The notes: generated by a model not told the origin, from the sequence alone. A stretch of DNA of 64,000 nt from Stratiolaelaps scimitus (GCA_019614645.1 JABWDB010000001.1:14239501-14303500), one strand, 5' to 3'; positions 12,191-24,037 are shown, counted from the first letter of the stretch. Numbers and translations are program-made.

Positions 12191-13720
12191 GTGTTTATTT
12201 ATCTCGCTGCTTGTTCTCTGCGTTCGTCGTCGTTAATTCTCCTCGCGAACATCTCACAGATCAGTTTGTGAGCTCGCATCGGCCGGTCCCCGCAATAGCC
12301 CCGCCTCCACCCCGCGGCCTCCGTCTCCCCCAGGCTGCGTTTTTGCCTCCTCTGTATCCCTATTACTTTTCCTATCAATTTCTCCATCTCAGCCATCTCT
12401 TGCCGATGCACACAATAAGAGAAGTACGTGTGCATCAGTTTCCTCTCGTTCATAGAGCGGCGCAGCAGTGTTCACTCGCTCGCTCATCGTTTGCTGCGAC
12501 TCGTCTTCTTCTTCTTCGACGTGCGATGCGTGCCACTCACTTCCTCAAAAATTGTCCCTTGACAGGGATGCCTCCGCTGCTGTATGTGCCGGCGAGCCGG
12601 CCGCGCTACGCTAACTGAACGAAGGATGCCGCGAACCCTGCAAGCCAAGCGGCAGGGCAGCCGAACCCATCGTCTGGATGCAGAGGCAACCGTGACAGCG
12701 GTGGGAGAATCGGCAGCAGAAGCAGCCAGCCAGCGAGCCACCCGGCAGAGTCGGGCTGTGGCCCGTTGCGGTAGCAGCTTCGGGCCCACCTCCCATGCCC
12801 ATGGGACTGCGCGGAAGCGGCGGCGCAGCGAAGCCTGCCGCCTGCAGGGAGTCGGCAGCCTCAACGAGAAGGAAGTGTATTCAAAAAAAGAGGAAAGGAA
12901 GAAAGGGAGTCGCAAGCGAGATGTCCTTCCCTGCTGGACGCCACCTCGCTCTGGGAAAAGACTCTTCCCATGCCGGTGGTAGCACGCAGTGGCGGGAACC
13001 GAAGCGGAGGCAGCATCAGCAGCAGCGGTAACACTGAAGGAGCCTAGCGGCACGACATCCTTGGACACCCCCCCTCCACCCGAGCCTGCATTTCCTTTTT
13101 CCCGGCCTCGCATCGCCTTCCAGCCAGTCAGCAGCAGAGGCTGCTCGAACAGCCTCCCTCAGCAGCGGTGGCAGAACCCGAAGCAGAGGGGCAGTAACAG
13201 CAAAGGAGCAATCACATCTGAAATATTAAATCACACTTCATCCTTTCCGCTAGGGAGGGAACTGACTGACTGGCTGCTGGCCGGTCGGTCCGTCCGACAC
13301 GCTCACACACGCCGAGGCGGACTCCCTCCGCAATGGACACAGCGGCCGACTGAAAGAGTAGGACACATACAGGACGATCGCAGAGTGCAGACGTACAGAG
13401 GCAAGGGCAGTGGTCCTGAGAGAACGAACACGGACAGGGTGGACAAGGGGGCGAAGGACGACGAGGTGGTGGTGGCGTCCGTGATGGTGGCGGTGGCGAG
13501 GCGGTGTGTGTAGAAAAGCAGCAGCATAGAAACGAGAGCGTAGAAGTCGAGTTGTAGTGCTGGAGAGAAGATAGGACGAAGCAGGCCACGAAAAAGGTAG
13601 GACGGAGGCGATCACTAAAAAGAAGACGCACCGGACACGGGATGAAAATCCGTTCGACGCATCGCAATGCGCCTACAGCAAGTAGTAATAAGGAAAACAG
13701 ACAAGGACGCCTAGGACGCC
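12191..13720. other. GC-rich island with overlapping long frames
   Basis: Frames of 209 codons (12484-13113, minus), 174 codons (12989-13513, plus) and 151 codons (13212-13667, minus) overlap one another, so at most one could be real. The predicted proteins are Arg/Ala/Ser-rich with no domain. A diverged 22-bp unit occurs at 12989-13010 and again at 13168-13189 (18 of 22 matches), suggesting an old local duplication. Confidence 0.3.
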
Positions 13721-14015
13721 GTACTGGATCCTGGACTCAACTAGACTGACTTGTCATGGGGCCTTAGGTCCTATTCACACGCACACATGTACACATAGTG
13801 GCGTGGGTCTGTTGCCGCCAGTGAGTGTCCATGTGTTTCTACCTTCATACAGCTTTGTTCTTGTGTTCTACGAAGGGAGCTGGTCTACCTAGTCCCGGCC
13901 TGAGCATTGGCTTTGCCGTTGGACTGGTGCTGGCTACAGGGCCGAAGCCATCAAGCGAAGCGGACAAGGGGTCCGCCGTTTGGACCCAACAGATGGAACC
14001 GGACCTGTTGCTACC

Positions 14016-14035
14016 GCTGCTGCTGCTGCTGCTGC
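14016..14035. repeat. (CTG)n microsatellite
   Basis: Six tandem CTG units. Confidence 0.9.
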
Positions 14036-14152
14036 CTGGTGGGAGAGACGTGCGTGCCACGTCACGAGTTGTGGCTACCACGTCATGCAGAACGGATGCC
14101 GTCATCACGACGGTGACACGTACTCTCTGAGCTGTCCTGAAGAGGCTCCGCC

Positions 14153-14176
14153 GGCTGCTGCTGCTGCTGCTGCTGC
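14153..14176. repeat. (CTG)n microsatellite
   Basis: Eight tandem CTG units, 118 bp after the previous CTG run. Confidence 0.9.
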
Positions 14177-14230
14177 CGTTCAAGCAGTCAACGGCAGGCA
14201 ACAACCGCCATCTGGCTAACGTTTACTATT

Positions 14231-15058
14231 GGACCTTTTTCCCTGTGAGAGTTTTTCCCCCTTGCCATATGTCCCAGAGACCCCCGGGCTCCAGAAGTAC
14301 CAGGTTTAACGAAGTAGATTTATAATAGCATAAGATAATAGTGCACAAAATCGACAAAGTGAAAACTATATGCATCCAAAGTGGCGAAAATATTGTGTCT
14401 CCGATGGCAATCGTTTAATTACTGACATCTTTCAGGTACATGCAACAATATACACAGTCATCCATTTTCTTATATAATAGCTACGTTTTAGATTACTTAG
14501 TTTAGGCCACAAAAGGGCGATCGGTTCCTTAGATAGACTAGTAGGTAGATATCATTATGTTTGGCTCTGCTTATGATAGATGGCTCTATTTGACTGTAGA
14601 TAGGTTATTAGAGCACAAATAGAGCAGCTATGTTTTGCTTGAGGGGTTAACACTCCCGGAAACCGAAATATTCTGCCACCCAACAGCAGATGTTCGTGTA
14701 GCCGGAGCGAAGGGGAGCTAGACTAATTCTGGTGAGGAGCATTATTGACATTTAATTCACGGCTAGACGTAATTCCACACCAAGTTAGTGTCGTAACAAC
14801 TCAACAAATCATGGATTACTCACGTCCAAGGCCTGACGTGAGTAATCATTTGACTCTTCGTCTATTATGGGGCTGCTGTTCAATATATTCTCGATACGCG
14901 TAATGTTATTAGCTGCCGTGTAATGTTGCGTATCTATTATATTTGTACAGTATTTTATTGCATGACTAACTGTATAAACCGCTTGGCGTTTGTATTATAT
15001 AAAACTCTCTCCCACACCGCTATGCCAATTGACGGTATACGGTGGACATCGTTTATCC
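14231..15058. other. AT-rich non-coding stretch
   Basis: No coding signal. It contains the 13-bp perfect hairpin at 14814-14847. Confidence 0.4.
14814..14847. repeat. Perfect 13-bp inverted repeat (hairpin)
   Basis: The arm GATTACTCACGTC (14814-14826) and its exact reverse complement GACGTGAGTAATC (14835-14847) flank the 8-nt spacer CAAGGCCT. No run of T follows, so there is no reason to call a terminator. It could be a palindromic protein site, part of a small RNA precursor, or the remnant of a fold-back element. Confidence 0.85.
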
Positions 15059-15131
15059 ACCAGTGTAGCAGAGGTGCAAGCAAGCACGAAGATTAATCAC
15101 GTTTGGTTCAGATCCCAGCGCTGTTTTAGTG
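15059..15131 (+). mobile_element. tRNA-like fragment, possible SINE head
   Basis: An A-box-like TAGCAGAGGTG (15066-15076) fits TRGYNNARNNG. Thirty-nine bases from its start lies GGTTCAGATCC (15105-15115), one mismatch from the B-box consensus. If laid out as a tRNA, six of seven acceptor positions can pair, but the D and anticodon stems do not form well. It is more likely a tRNA pseudogene or SINE fragment than a functional tRNA. No second copy was found in the window. Confidence 0.3.
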
Positions 15132-16258
15132 ACAGAAACGTTTAATCAAAAAGACAGTCGCTGAGTGCAGAGGTCCAGTTCCGCGCTTCAATCAAAATAT
15201 ATTTGGCCCAAATTACTTCGGGTTGAGACAGAAAATGGGTAGTTCCTCCAGTTCAGTGGAGAGTCATTGCTTGTGTCGCTATTGTTGTATAATACATACA
15301 TCACACATCCCCCTCCTCGACCTTCGGAGATCACCGTTATCGCTACCGATTCGATGCTGTATTTTCGCTCTGAGTTCAAATTTCAATGTCGGGTCTTCAA
15401 TCGTCGCTGTGGTACAAGCGCTTGTTTTCCGAACTTCAGCGGTGGACTTCATGCGGAACTCTGGGTTGGTACAACGGGGTACTGTGGCTGCTGAGACAAG
15501 TCTAGGTACGGAGGGGATGATGGCTGTTCCGTGACGGTGAGTGTGGCCAACTTAAAGGCTATGCTATTACAACGTGCGGCAGGTACCCCCGGCCTCCCCA
15601 TCCCCGGCTTACTTAACACTTGCCGAACATACTTAGTTCTTACCCTGCTTAGCTCGGCTACACTGTGTGCTTCTACTGTCGGTCATGGTAGCACACGCCA
15701 AGCGGGCGATGCTGCTTGTACGCAACAGGATATTGAATATTCATGATGGACCTCCTGCCATGAGGGGTGGCTGGTTCGCTTGTCACCAACTGAGCGTACG
15801 GACCCCACGAGACTTAGCGGCAAGTGTAGGGCAGGCGGTTGAACGCCTCATGACGGGAGGCTACGCGTTGCACAGTTCGACAGAAATCACTAGCTGATTT
15901 GCTGGTAGAACACCTCATAGTTATGCCTAAACCATTGTCTTTCCTCAACGCCAGCATGCTAGGTTATACATACAATATATAAGAGCAATTACGCGTTGTG
16001 CTTTACTGGCTATGTATACGTGGATCGAAAACAGGTATGTGCCGGTGAGGCAGAGAGGTACATGGCGTATATATATATATATATATATATCGATTAGGAG
16101 AAGGTGACTTCAAACCATTCCAACAATGCGGTTAAACATGGATTGGTCTTTACTGGAAATTGACTGCTGATACCTAAGGCTCTGTATTTTTATAGAATAA
16201 ACCTTTTCTCGCCCAATAATCTCATGTAAAAGTATCTAAATCTGACCAGCCACACATT
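15132..16258. other. Non-coding stretch with a TA microsatellite
   Basis: Frames of up to 103 codons occur (15223-15534, plus) without recognisable domains. The TA run at 16068-16090 lies just before the SINE pair. Confidence 0.3.
16068..16090. repeat. (TA)n microsatellite
   Basis: About eleven tandem TA units. Confidence 0.92.
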
Positions 16259-16259
16259 T

Positions 16260-16396
16260 AAGGTACGCGGTGCAACTGCTTTTGGCATTCCTTACCCCTT
16301 TAAATGCAAATGTTCTATGGAGGGGATCGAACCCGTACACCTACATATCTCCTCCGATTGCAAGGCGCACTCGAATGCATTACGCCACCCGGCACT
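16260..16396 (-). mobile_element. tRNA-derived SINE, copy A
   Basis: Read on the minus strand, the element starts with CCGGGTGGCGTAATGC, whose TGGCGTAATGC matches the pol III A box. The B box follows as GGTTCGATCCC, a perfect fit to GGTTCRANNCC. The body then contains CATTTGCATTTAAAGGGGT and a GCAATGCC/GCAGT-like region. The same ordered blocks recur at 16411-16540 and 27682-27850, so this is a repeat family rather than a lone tRNA pseudogene. The tRNA-like head plus unrelated body is the standard SINE architecture. Copies A and B sit head to head. Confidence 0.7.
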
Positions 16397-16410
16397 TAAT
16401 TTCATCTAGT

Positions 16411-16540
16411 TTCCTGCAAGGAGACACCTAGGTGCACGGGTTCTATCCCGACCGTTGTACATTCGCATTTAAAGGGGTACGTCTTATGAAGCAATGCCGA
16501 AAGCAGTATCGTTGAATGCTGGCTGAGAGTCACCCCGCAA
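16411..16540 (+). mobile_element. tRNA-derived SINE, copy B (5'-truncated)
   Basis: The first part of the tRNA-like head with the A box is missing. The copy starts near GCAAGGAGACAC, keeps a B box with one change (GGTTCTATCCC) and has the shared body blocks ATTCGCATTTAAAGGGGT, GCAATGCCGAAAGCAGTATC and TGAGAGTCACCCC. It matches copy C along the whole body, including the tail missing from copy A. It is inverted relative to copy A and only about 15 bp away. Confidence 0.65.
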
Positions 16541-17671
16541 AATTTATTAGTTTCCGGCAACAGGCCGTCACAGTTGCCATATGCTCACAATATCGTTTCC
16601 CGGGACGAGTGTTATCCTTTCAAAATGCTTCAGTGTGATTTTCATGATTTTCACAACCGTTGAAGATCTCCGGAACAATCAAATGTAAACGTCCCTCAGT
16701 TTTTCGTTAACCACAAACACTTATACAAACTTATATCGGTGTTTATATTATAAGGTCTTCCCCTGTGGTTTTACTCTGGTCGCGTGTTGAGTTTCACTTA
16801 CAACGGTACACACAACATTTTTCTAGCGAATCAGCTCTTGGCAAATACGGATACCACCGAACCATCTCGAACAACTTATAGTTGTTATGCACTTATAACT
16901 GTGCGCGCGTTGCTGAGGTAACGACAGTGTTCCACCGTTTGGAGACAGGCTCTGCAGCGGACCGTTGGGTATAATCCACAGAAAATTGCAGTGATTGGTT
17001 CAAAAAGGACAATCGTGGCATGGAGACACAGAACTGGTCAGCAATAGAATGTATTATATCCATAGGCCATATAGAATGTATTATATCCTGCGTCAGGTGA
17101 CCGTGGCCATTGATGCCGTGCCCAAAATGCAAATAAATAGCAACCTCAACAGCAATAGTGGAAACCATGTGAAGTTCGCTGCTGAAGGACGCTACGATCT
17201 CGTCAGCTAGGCGAAACAACGGCAGCTTAATGTTCATAACGTCTGACGTTCCCGAGACGTGTAACCCGGCGCAGCGATGCGTATGCTATCTGGTCGCGCG
17301 CGTGTCCTGCACCGCGCGCGTCTCAGGCCTGCACCGGCACGACCCTCCTTTTAGAGAAAGCTGAGAAGCAGGGGAGAGAGTGGGGATGATTCCCACGCTT
17401 GCCACCTACCATTACCTATCTTAGCTGGCCATTTTCTTTGCCGTCTTCCAGTCACCTCACCCAACCCCCCCGTGCTCACGGGCCATGATAGCTATCTGTT
17501 TCCGCCGGCTGGACACATTCAGTGCCAGTAGAGAACACAACAATAAATCATGCTCGACCCTCCCCGCAACAAAATTATTCATAATCAGTGAGCGGATAAC
17601 GTTAAAACGTAATTGCCTTTGGAGCTAAGACAATGGAGATGTGCGTATGCTACCAACGAGTGGGTGATGCA
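16541..17671. other. Stretch between SINE pair and Gypsy relic
   Basis: A minus-strand 114-codon frame (16893-17237) and a 27-bp tandem duplication at 17044-17088 are present. GC-rich words at 17280-17345 (GCGCGCGT repeated) precede pyrimidine-rich DNA. I see nothing identifiable as coding. Confidence 0.3.
17044..17088. repeat. 27-bp tandem duplication, 1.7 copies
   Basis: The 18-mer ATAGAATGTATTATATCC occurs at 17044-17061 and again at 17071-17088, giving a unit of 27 bp. Confidence 0.85.
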
Positions 17672-19022
17672 TTCAGCCAACATACACGCACAACACACAG
17701 TCTGCTACAGAAACACCCTGTAACCTGCTTTGGCAAATGCCCACTTAGAATTGAGGAGAGAGTGTTACGTTACCTGGGGTACTGACTATATAAAAGGGCA
17801 TAACTTCAGGCATAAATAAAAAGAGACAATAAACCTAAAGGGGATCCATAAATTTCTGATGATAAATACGGATGCAGAAGATAAAGTTTCGGTGTGACAG
17901 TGCCCTTGCCAAACGTTTTGGACTTTAAGTTGAATATCGAGCTATTTTTAAGCATGAAGTCCATTGTATGTAATATATGATGGGAGATATTGCCGCCCTC
18001 TGTCAAATCCTGGATGTGATTCTCTCACGCTTGGCTGACACACAGTCGTCTGATTGTGGATGTTGAATAAAGGATCGTATTACTCTTCGCGATTATCTAG
18101 TTTCGTCATTTCGTATTTTCTGGATGACCGTGCACTCTGTTTCCAACCTGCCGATTGGCAAGCATCATGCGCCGACCTTCCTCAGACGGAACGAAAATCG
18201 TGCCTGTCTATAGTGATTGCCCAGCTATAGTCCGTAGTGGCCGATAAGTACAACTGCATCGACCACCAGAAATTTGTGTGAACTACACCGAACAGCTGGA
18301 TTCACAAGACGACATGATGCTGTTCCCTGAATGCGATAACAGATTCCACATCTCGCGTACACCACTTAAGTCAAAGGACCCGATGAACGAATCAGCTGTG
18401 CTTAAGCACTTCAAATGAGATAACTATTATATAGCCCTCTTGAATCGGATACGTTGACAGACATTGAGGTCGACTGGATGGCTTATCACACAAGCACCTC
18501 AGCTGATAACATCAATGCTTCGAAACAGCGAGCGCCTGGAACAACAGGAGCTGACTGGTTAACAAAGGAAGTGGGCAAACCTCACAATGCGCGCGAGGTG
18601 CGAGGCGGATCGTCGTCCCTACCGATCTGCTGCCCGTCACTATACGTCGCATCCCTACGAGCAGCTGACCAACTCGCAAACCTCACATCGAGTCGGAGTT
18701 CGCCACCGATTTCCGCGCAGTATACAGGCTGACAGCTGTCGTATGCTACACATTGTTAGGAAAACTAATGTGCTGCGAGCCAACACCACTGTGATGTATG
18801 TGACGATTCCATCTCTGGCTGATCATATCAGTAACAGTACTGTCGAACAGTGTTTGCTATCGACATTTTTACTTTTTTTTTGTTGGGCATAGGCCAACCA
18901 GAGACAAGACAAAGACCAGACTGATCTTTGTCTAATTCTTTCCGCCCAGCCTTCTCGCCTACTTCGAATCGCAGTACGCCACCCTTGATGCAATTTTCCC
19001 GAACACTCGTAGCCGAACCACC
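17672..19022 (+). mobile_element. Degenerate Ty3/Gypsy-type pol relic (RT, RNase H, integrase)
   Basis: Short peptides in changing plus-strand frames line up, in order, with a Gypsy pol polyprotein. KCPLRIEERVLRYLGY (ends 17782) fits the RT region after the catalytic palm. LKGIHKFLMIN (17835-17867) fits the following connection segment. DWQASCADLPQTERK (18153-18197) fits early RNase H and the segment near 18303-18368 its middle. DNYYIALLNRI (ends 18451) fits the RNase H end. PGTT with DWLTKEVGKP (18535-18582) and RIVVPTDLLPVTIRRI (18606-18653) fit the linker before integrase. Segments at 18767-18829 and 18963-19022 fit the zinc-finger/core junction and the later core. Frame changes and stops separate nearly every block, so this is a dead copy. 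I saw no LTRs. Each match is weak alone; the collinear order over 1.35 kb is the argument. Confidence 0.55.
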
Positions 19023-19461
19023 ACAGGCATGAATGATACCGTTTCTGCACTTGGGTTCATATCCAAAAAGCTCAGGAGTCTTGACTGAGCGTTGAGCCTT
19101 ACGTTTTGGCCGATCACACCAAATAATTTATAAGGAAGTGGCCGATGTTCTCGCAGAACATCCATCAATAAATTTCACGAAGTCTTTTGAGGGTGGTGAA
19201 GTGCTTCTTCAGTTTTTCTAAAGAGTATCGCATTGCATACGGATATAAGGAGGGACCACGGTCAGCTCCCGATAAGTATCGTTCAATCCCACATGAGTCC
19301 ACATCCATGTCATATTCCCGTATCTATCGTCGCCCGGATTTGTGAACTCAAACTCAACATGGATTCACGAGCGAAGTCGACAGGAGCACTCAGCTAATGG
19401 AGGTTAGTTGCTTTCGACTGGGCAGGCGGGCTTGGCTCTGGCCGAGAATTATCGCAACGCT

Positions 19462-19484
19462 ATCTCTCTCTCTCTCTCTCTCTC
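19462..19484. repeat. (CT)n microsatellite
   Basis: About eleven tandem CT units. Confidence 0.9.
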
Positions 19485-20001
19485 CCCAACGTTTATCTTG
19501 ATTTTTCTCGCTCTTTTTTCGACGCAATACGTCAATACGACCTACCAGTCTAAAAAATGACTGCCCTGCCGATGAGATCAAGGGTAACAAACTGGTATTG
19601 GCTTCTCTCGGGAATCACACTTTAAACCTTGGAAACACTTCCCCCGCAAGCCATCTGCGAAGGCCACGAACAACAATTATGCCTGTGATCTAAAAATCAG
19701 TCAAGAACGTAGCGGAGGCGAAATAATATGTGTACGTGTTATGCACAAGACGGGACGAATTTAGTTGCACTATCGGGCAAGACAAATCAACCTCTCTGCC
19801 TCTCTTATTAAGACCATCTGCTCCTGACGTGTTGGTGGTGCACCATCCACATGAGGATCTCCGTAGAAAGACTTGGGTGTCAGTTTTGCCTACGCGAGGA
19901 CAAAGTCACGATCATGTAGTATCATATAACAAGCTTCACTTCGAACACAGGTATGGTCACCATCATATCAAAATGACCTAAATCTGTTGCAGGGTATCGA
20001 A

Positions 20002-20021
20002 GTCCGCTTTGTAAAGCGGAC
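20002..20021. repeat. 20-bp palindrome with 2-nt spacer
   Basis: GTCCGCTTT (20002-20010) and its exact complement AAAGCGGAC (20013-20021) are separated by GT. It is compact enough to be a dimeric protein site or a chance cruciform. Confidence 0.8.
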
Positions 20022-20460
20022 AGCAAGGTGCAATTAAAGGCGCGGTGCTGCAAAATTGCATTCTGTTGCGAAGTATTGTTTTTCGACAGGAAAACGAACG
20101 CTTCGGAACGCTTGAAAATAGTAACTTATCAAGTAAATTCTTTGAAGCGCAATGGGACAATCAAAATTAGTGGCATCTCCACCAACGTCCAGGAAATGGC
20201 GATACTTGACGGTGCAAATAATTCCTTTGCATCCTGGATGTGGCAATATAATCTGGCAGCCATGGCAATGCAAGGTGTATCAAATTAAATTTCCTGCATT
20301 GTTTGTGCCTGCTAAATAGTGGCGGAAGAAATTTCAAATTTTACACTTTTATGACACACGCGGCGCGAGGCTCATCGCCGCCAAGCAAGGCGATTTCACT
20401 AAGAAAACGGCGTCACACATATTTATTAATATTTATCATTCAGTTATAATTTATTATTAT

Positions 20461-21330
20461 TCTTATCGTGTGTATACAGGCCTAAAAAAATTGTGTCGGC
20501 GTTCTTACTCATTCGCGTTACGATGGTCTATGAGTGTCTCTGCGAGGGCAGCCCAACCAGGGCGACCTTGGGTACTCGCCTGGTGTAATGGACGTCCTTC
20601 TGAAAAGCACTTTATTGACAGGACTCTGAGGCAGGCGAAAGTCGAAGAGAGATCGGGACCAGGGAACTGCCGTTCACTGCCGCTGCTACGGTGTCCCCCC
20701 TGGGCCCACTGTGTGTGTGTGTGTGTGTGCGAGCGTGTGGGCCTTATCACCCCTCATACCCCAGTATTCGAGGAGTGGCTGCCGCACAGATGACAGAGTG
20801 TGCGGCAGTTCTGCAGGGGATCTGCGAGAGCGGGACATGAGGCGAACGGCGGAACGAACACAGAGAGAGGGAGAGAGAGAACGAGGAACGGAGTTAGGGC
20901 GACATGAAGGCAAAAATCATTCGCCCCTCCACAGCCAAATTTCAATTATGATAACAAAGTTCAACCACAAATTATCACGGGAAGGCAAGGCTGGAGAGGA
21001 GACGAGGAAAATGCTCTTGGAAAATAGCTTCAAGTTTTTTCTCTCTTTTCGACGAAACGAAATCACAGCTCGCCGACCTGCAGCAGCCCCTTCTGACGGG
21101 TATGTCGCGTATCGAGTCGGCCTCGTCATACCGCTGCCCGAAACAGGCGTGGGACAGGGGCTCCATACAGAGAAACCGAACAGGTGGGCGCCATTCATCC
21201 GCTGGACTTGGTTCTACCTGTTGTTTATGTTATCCGGTCTACGCGAGCTGACCGATTACGCGACAAGGGCGGAGAGTTATACGATGGACGTAGGGATGAC
21301 GCTGCCGGCAGCTGCGTTCATGACCTGAAC
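20461..21330. other. Stretch with a TG microsatellite and a long low-complexity frame
   Basis: A 205-codon plus-strand frame (20711-21328) starts inside the TG tract, so its first residues are a Val/Cys repeat. It continues through a GAGA-rich segment. Three overlapping minus-strand frames and the lack of any domain suggest it is not a gene. Confidence 0.25.
20710..20729. repeat. (TG)n microsatellite
   Basis: Ten tandem TG/GT units followed by CGAGCGTGTG. Confidence 0.9.
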
Positions 21331-23963
21331 ACACAGACTACACCCTGTGAGGATTAGCGGGTGGCGTAGTCCATTTACGCTGTTCAGAATAAAGACTGAG
21401 AAAATTCTACTCCCAACTCTCCGAGTTTTTTCTCTAGTTTCGGACGGCCTTGACGGGTTGGGGTCCAGAGTAAAGATAAATGAAGATCCCAGTGAACGTT
21501 GCCATTTGGTGATATATAATATAATAAAATCGACTGGCTTTGATCGACAGTATTCAACGTACGTCATTGGCCAACGTTTAGCTGAATGAATAGATCCCAA
21601 ATCGACGAAAAAGAAAGCTGGAAGCCTAGTTGGCCTATACCCACACCGCCTTTTATACGAACCCTGAGAGTGGTCTTCGCCTAGGTGTGGCGTATGAGGC
21701 TTAGGTCGCCGTAGGCAAAAGGTCGATGCCTGGAAGCGGGCAGCAGGTCAAGGCGACGACGAGACGAATCGCCTCCTTGGACCTGCGTTCCTCCTGGAAA
21801 CCAAAACAGGAGAGAAAAATCGTATGAAAAATGCGTAACACAGGAGTGCGCTATACGAACGCTCAAGGGCCGTCCCATTCCTGCCAGTTTTCGCTCGCTT
21901 ATGCCTCAGTAGATATTTTCCTACCCCTCCCAATGGCTGCATACTTTGTAGCAGCTCGAATGAAACACAGAACGCTGTTTGGAGGTCATAGAATACGGGA
22001 TATGAAGAAAAATCAAAAATAAAGATGATATTGTGCTATCTTAAAATTAATGATTCTGTATTCGTTAGTAAGATCTAATAAGTAATCAGCGCTGAGATCG
22101 GTCGAATTCAATATCGTATTCGCTAAGGAAGCTTTCTCACGATATATGGATACATAAAAATAATCTCATAACGGCCACGCTTTCATTATCGGTCACGTAA
22201 CCGTAAATACCGGTTTAGAGTTTGCAATCGTTCCATATGCTGCCATCGCTGAAAACGGATATATGTCTATTGTATGGGAGGAGTATTTATTTTGTGAATT
22301 GAAATTGAAACTCAGTCGAAAATTGATCTCCAGAGTGGACGACCGCTCACGTTGAACATATCGCAAATACTAGCTACAAATAATATGATATTTGTCTTCA
22401 CAAGCTTGATAAAACTGATGGAAAACGAGTCAAAAGCTACCAACGACTATGATGTCCTGTAACGCCATGCACTCAAGAGTACCAAAGTCGAACATGGGCC
22501 CGAACATACGAGAGATACAGTTGCTGCATTCAGAACCTAGCCGCTGAAGCTGCCGGCGCCGCGACGCAACGTATTTGTAACGCGATCACAGTCCTCCAGT
22601 CCTCTAAGTTGGTCATTTACACACGAAAATCAATTTCCATTGGGCCATCTGCTATTCATTCACATGAATGGATACTGGAACTGACATTGTCAATCATTTC
22701 TCCCTATTTCCATACATCTATCATGACGCCCATATGACGTAAAGGAGCCTGCGCGTACGCGAGGAGGAGGTCGTATTCCAAGGACAATCATATCTTCTGC
22801 ACACACACTGTGTGGACTATGCGTCCACGACCCGTAACAATTACGAGGATGATTGTTGGCGTTTGCAGCCGGCGAACGCTCAAGATAAGCGCACTGCTCG
22901 CTGTCCAGCGAGGCGACTTCCGCTAAACGTCGCTGATATCAATAGGCAATTCACCGATCTGTCAACCCGTTGCCTCTGTCTTATACTTGAACGAGTGAAT
23001 CTCAGGGGCATATTAATAAAGCGAGGTTCGGTGATACACGATGTGCTAGTGAGCGATTCATCGAAAAACACAAGCTATTTCCAGTGGTGGCATGTGGCTG
23101 AAAGATTACAGCGTGTCGACGCGAAACTACATGTATCAGTATATATTGTGCTGGGATTTCACTGAAACGGTGTCTACGAATGAGATTAATGTCTAAGAGA
23201 GAGGCTGCACCCAAATTTGAACATACAATACTCAAAACCTGTCCGTCAATAGCTAATGGAGTCAAGTCAAACACGCATTATGTGAAATGGGCACCAACGA
23301 TGCCATATGACAGACAACACTGAAGGAACGTGCGCGGTCATGAGACAAATCCCAAAGGTGGAAGGTTGGACCGAGTCACTTGCCATCGTTGCTAATATAT
23401 TATACTTCATTGTGCTGGATGCGCCGTCTAAGCAGAAGCGTCCGCACAATTAATAGACGCCTCATATAGTCAAGTTAATATACAGGCCCATCAAGTGCAA
23501 ATGTGTTGTGCGTGCTTGAGCAGTAAGTTAAGAGCAGCCATAATTAACACGGCACGTCTACGGTGGCCACAGCTTTGTGTCGCTACATTTACGTAACATT
23601 TGTCATACAAGCAAAACTGCTATTTGAAGGCCATTCATGAGGACGTAAGGGACGCGTACGACTGCTGCGGGGAGTTCCCATGTTATTTTTATGTATCTTG
23701 CCTGAACAAATTGAATTTGCGATTATGCATATATTCTCCGGTAAACATATCGCCGTGGTGGCCCGTATCACATGCGAAGTTAGCCGAATGATTTCGAATG
23801 AATCGCCTTGAATCGAATAAACAGGGACTAAATACATGTGGCAACTATAGTCCGATTGGGACTGCCAAGCATCCAGCTAGCGACAACACTGCTCATAAGA
23901 CATTTGCCCTATGAATTCAATAAATGTAACTACATACGATCAGTAGTGTTTAGTTCGATCCAC

Positions 23964-24037
<74 letters not shown>

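Larger units (their letters stand above)
13721..14230. other. CTG-rich segment
   Basis: Two (CTG)n runs (14016-14035 and 14153-14176) lie in GC-rich DNA. Frames on both strands read through them as Leu or Ala/Ser runs. No domain is recognised; UTR or low-complexity coding are both possible. Confidence 0.25.
19023..20460. other. AT-rich stretch, possibly the tail of the Gypsy relic
   Basis: The first 300 bp may contain a decayed integrase C-terminus, but I cannot support it. A CT microsatellite lies at 19462-19484 and a 20-bp palindrome at 20002-20021. Overlapping frames on both strands at 20028-20288 show no known domain. Confidence 0.3.

Noticed and set aside
12484..13113. 209-codon minus-strand frame
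   Set aside because: GC-rich, Arg/Ala/Ser-rich and overlapped by other long frames on both strands; no domain or splice support.
19023..19350. Possible integrase C-terminus continuing the Gypsy relic
   Set aside because: Only a few charged residues line up; not enough to extend the element.
20711..21328. 205-codon plus-strand frame
   Set aside because: It begins inside a TG microsatellite and passes through GA-rich repeats; three minus-strand frames overlap it.
23940..23965. B-box-like AGTTCGATCCA before the long TA tract
   Set aside because: No A box is found at tRNA spacing and two B-box positions differ.
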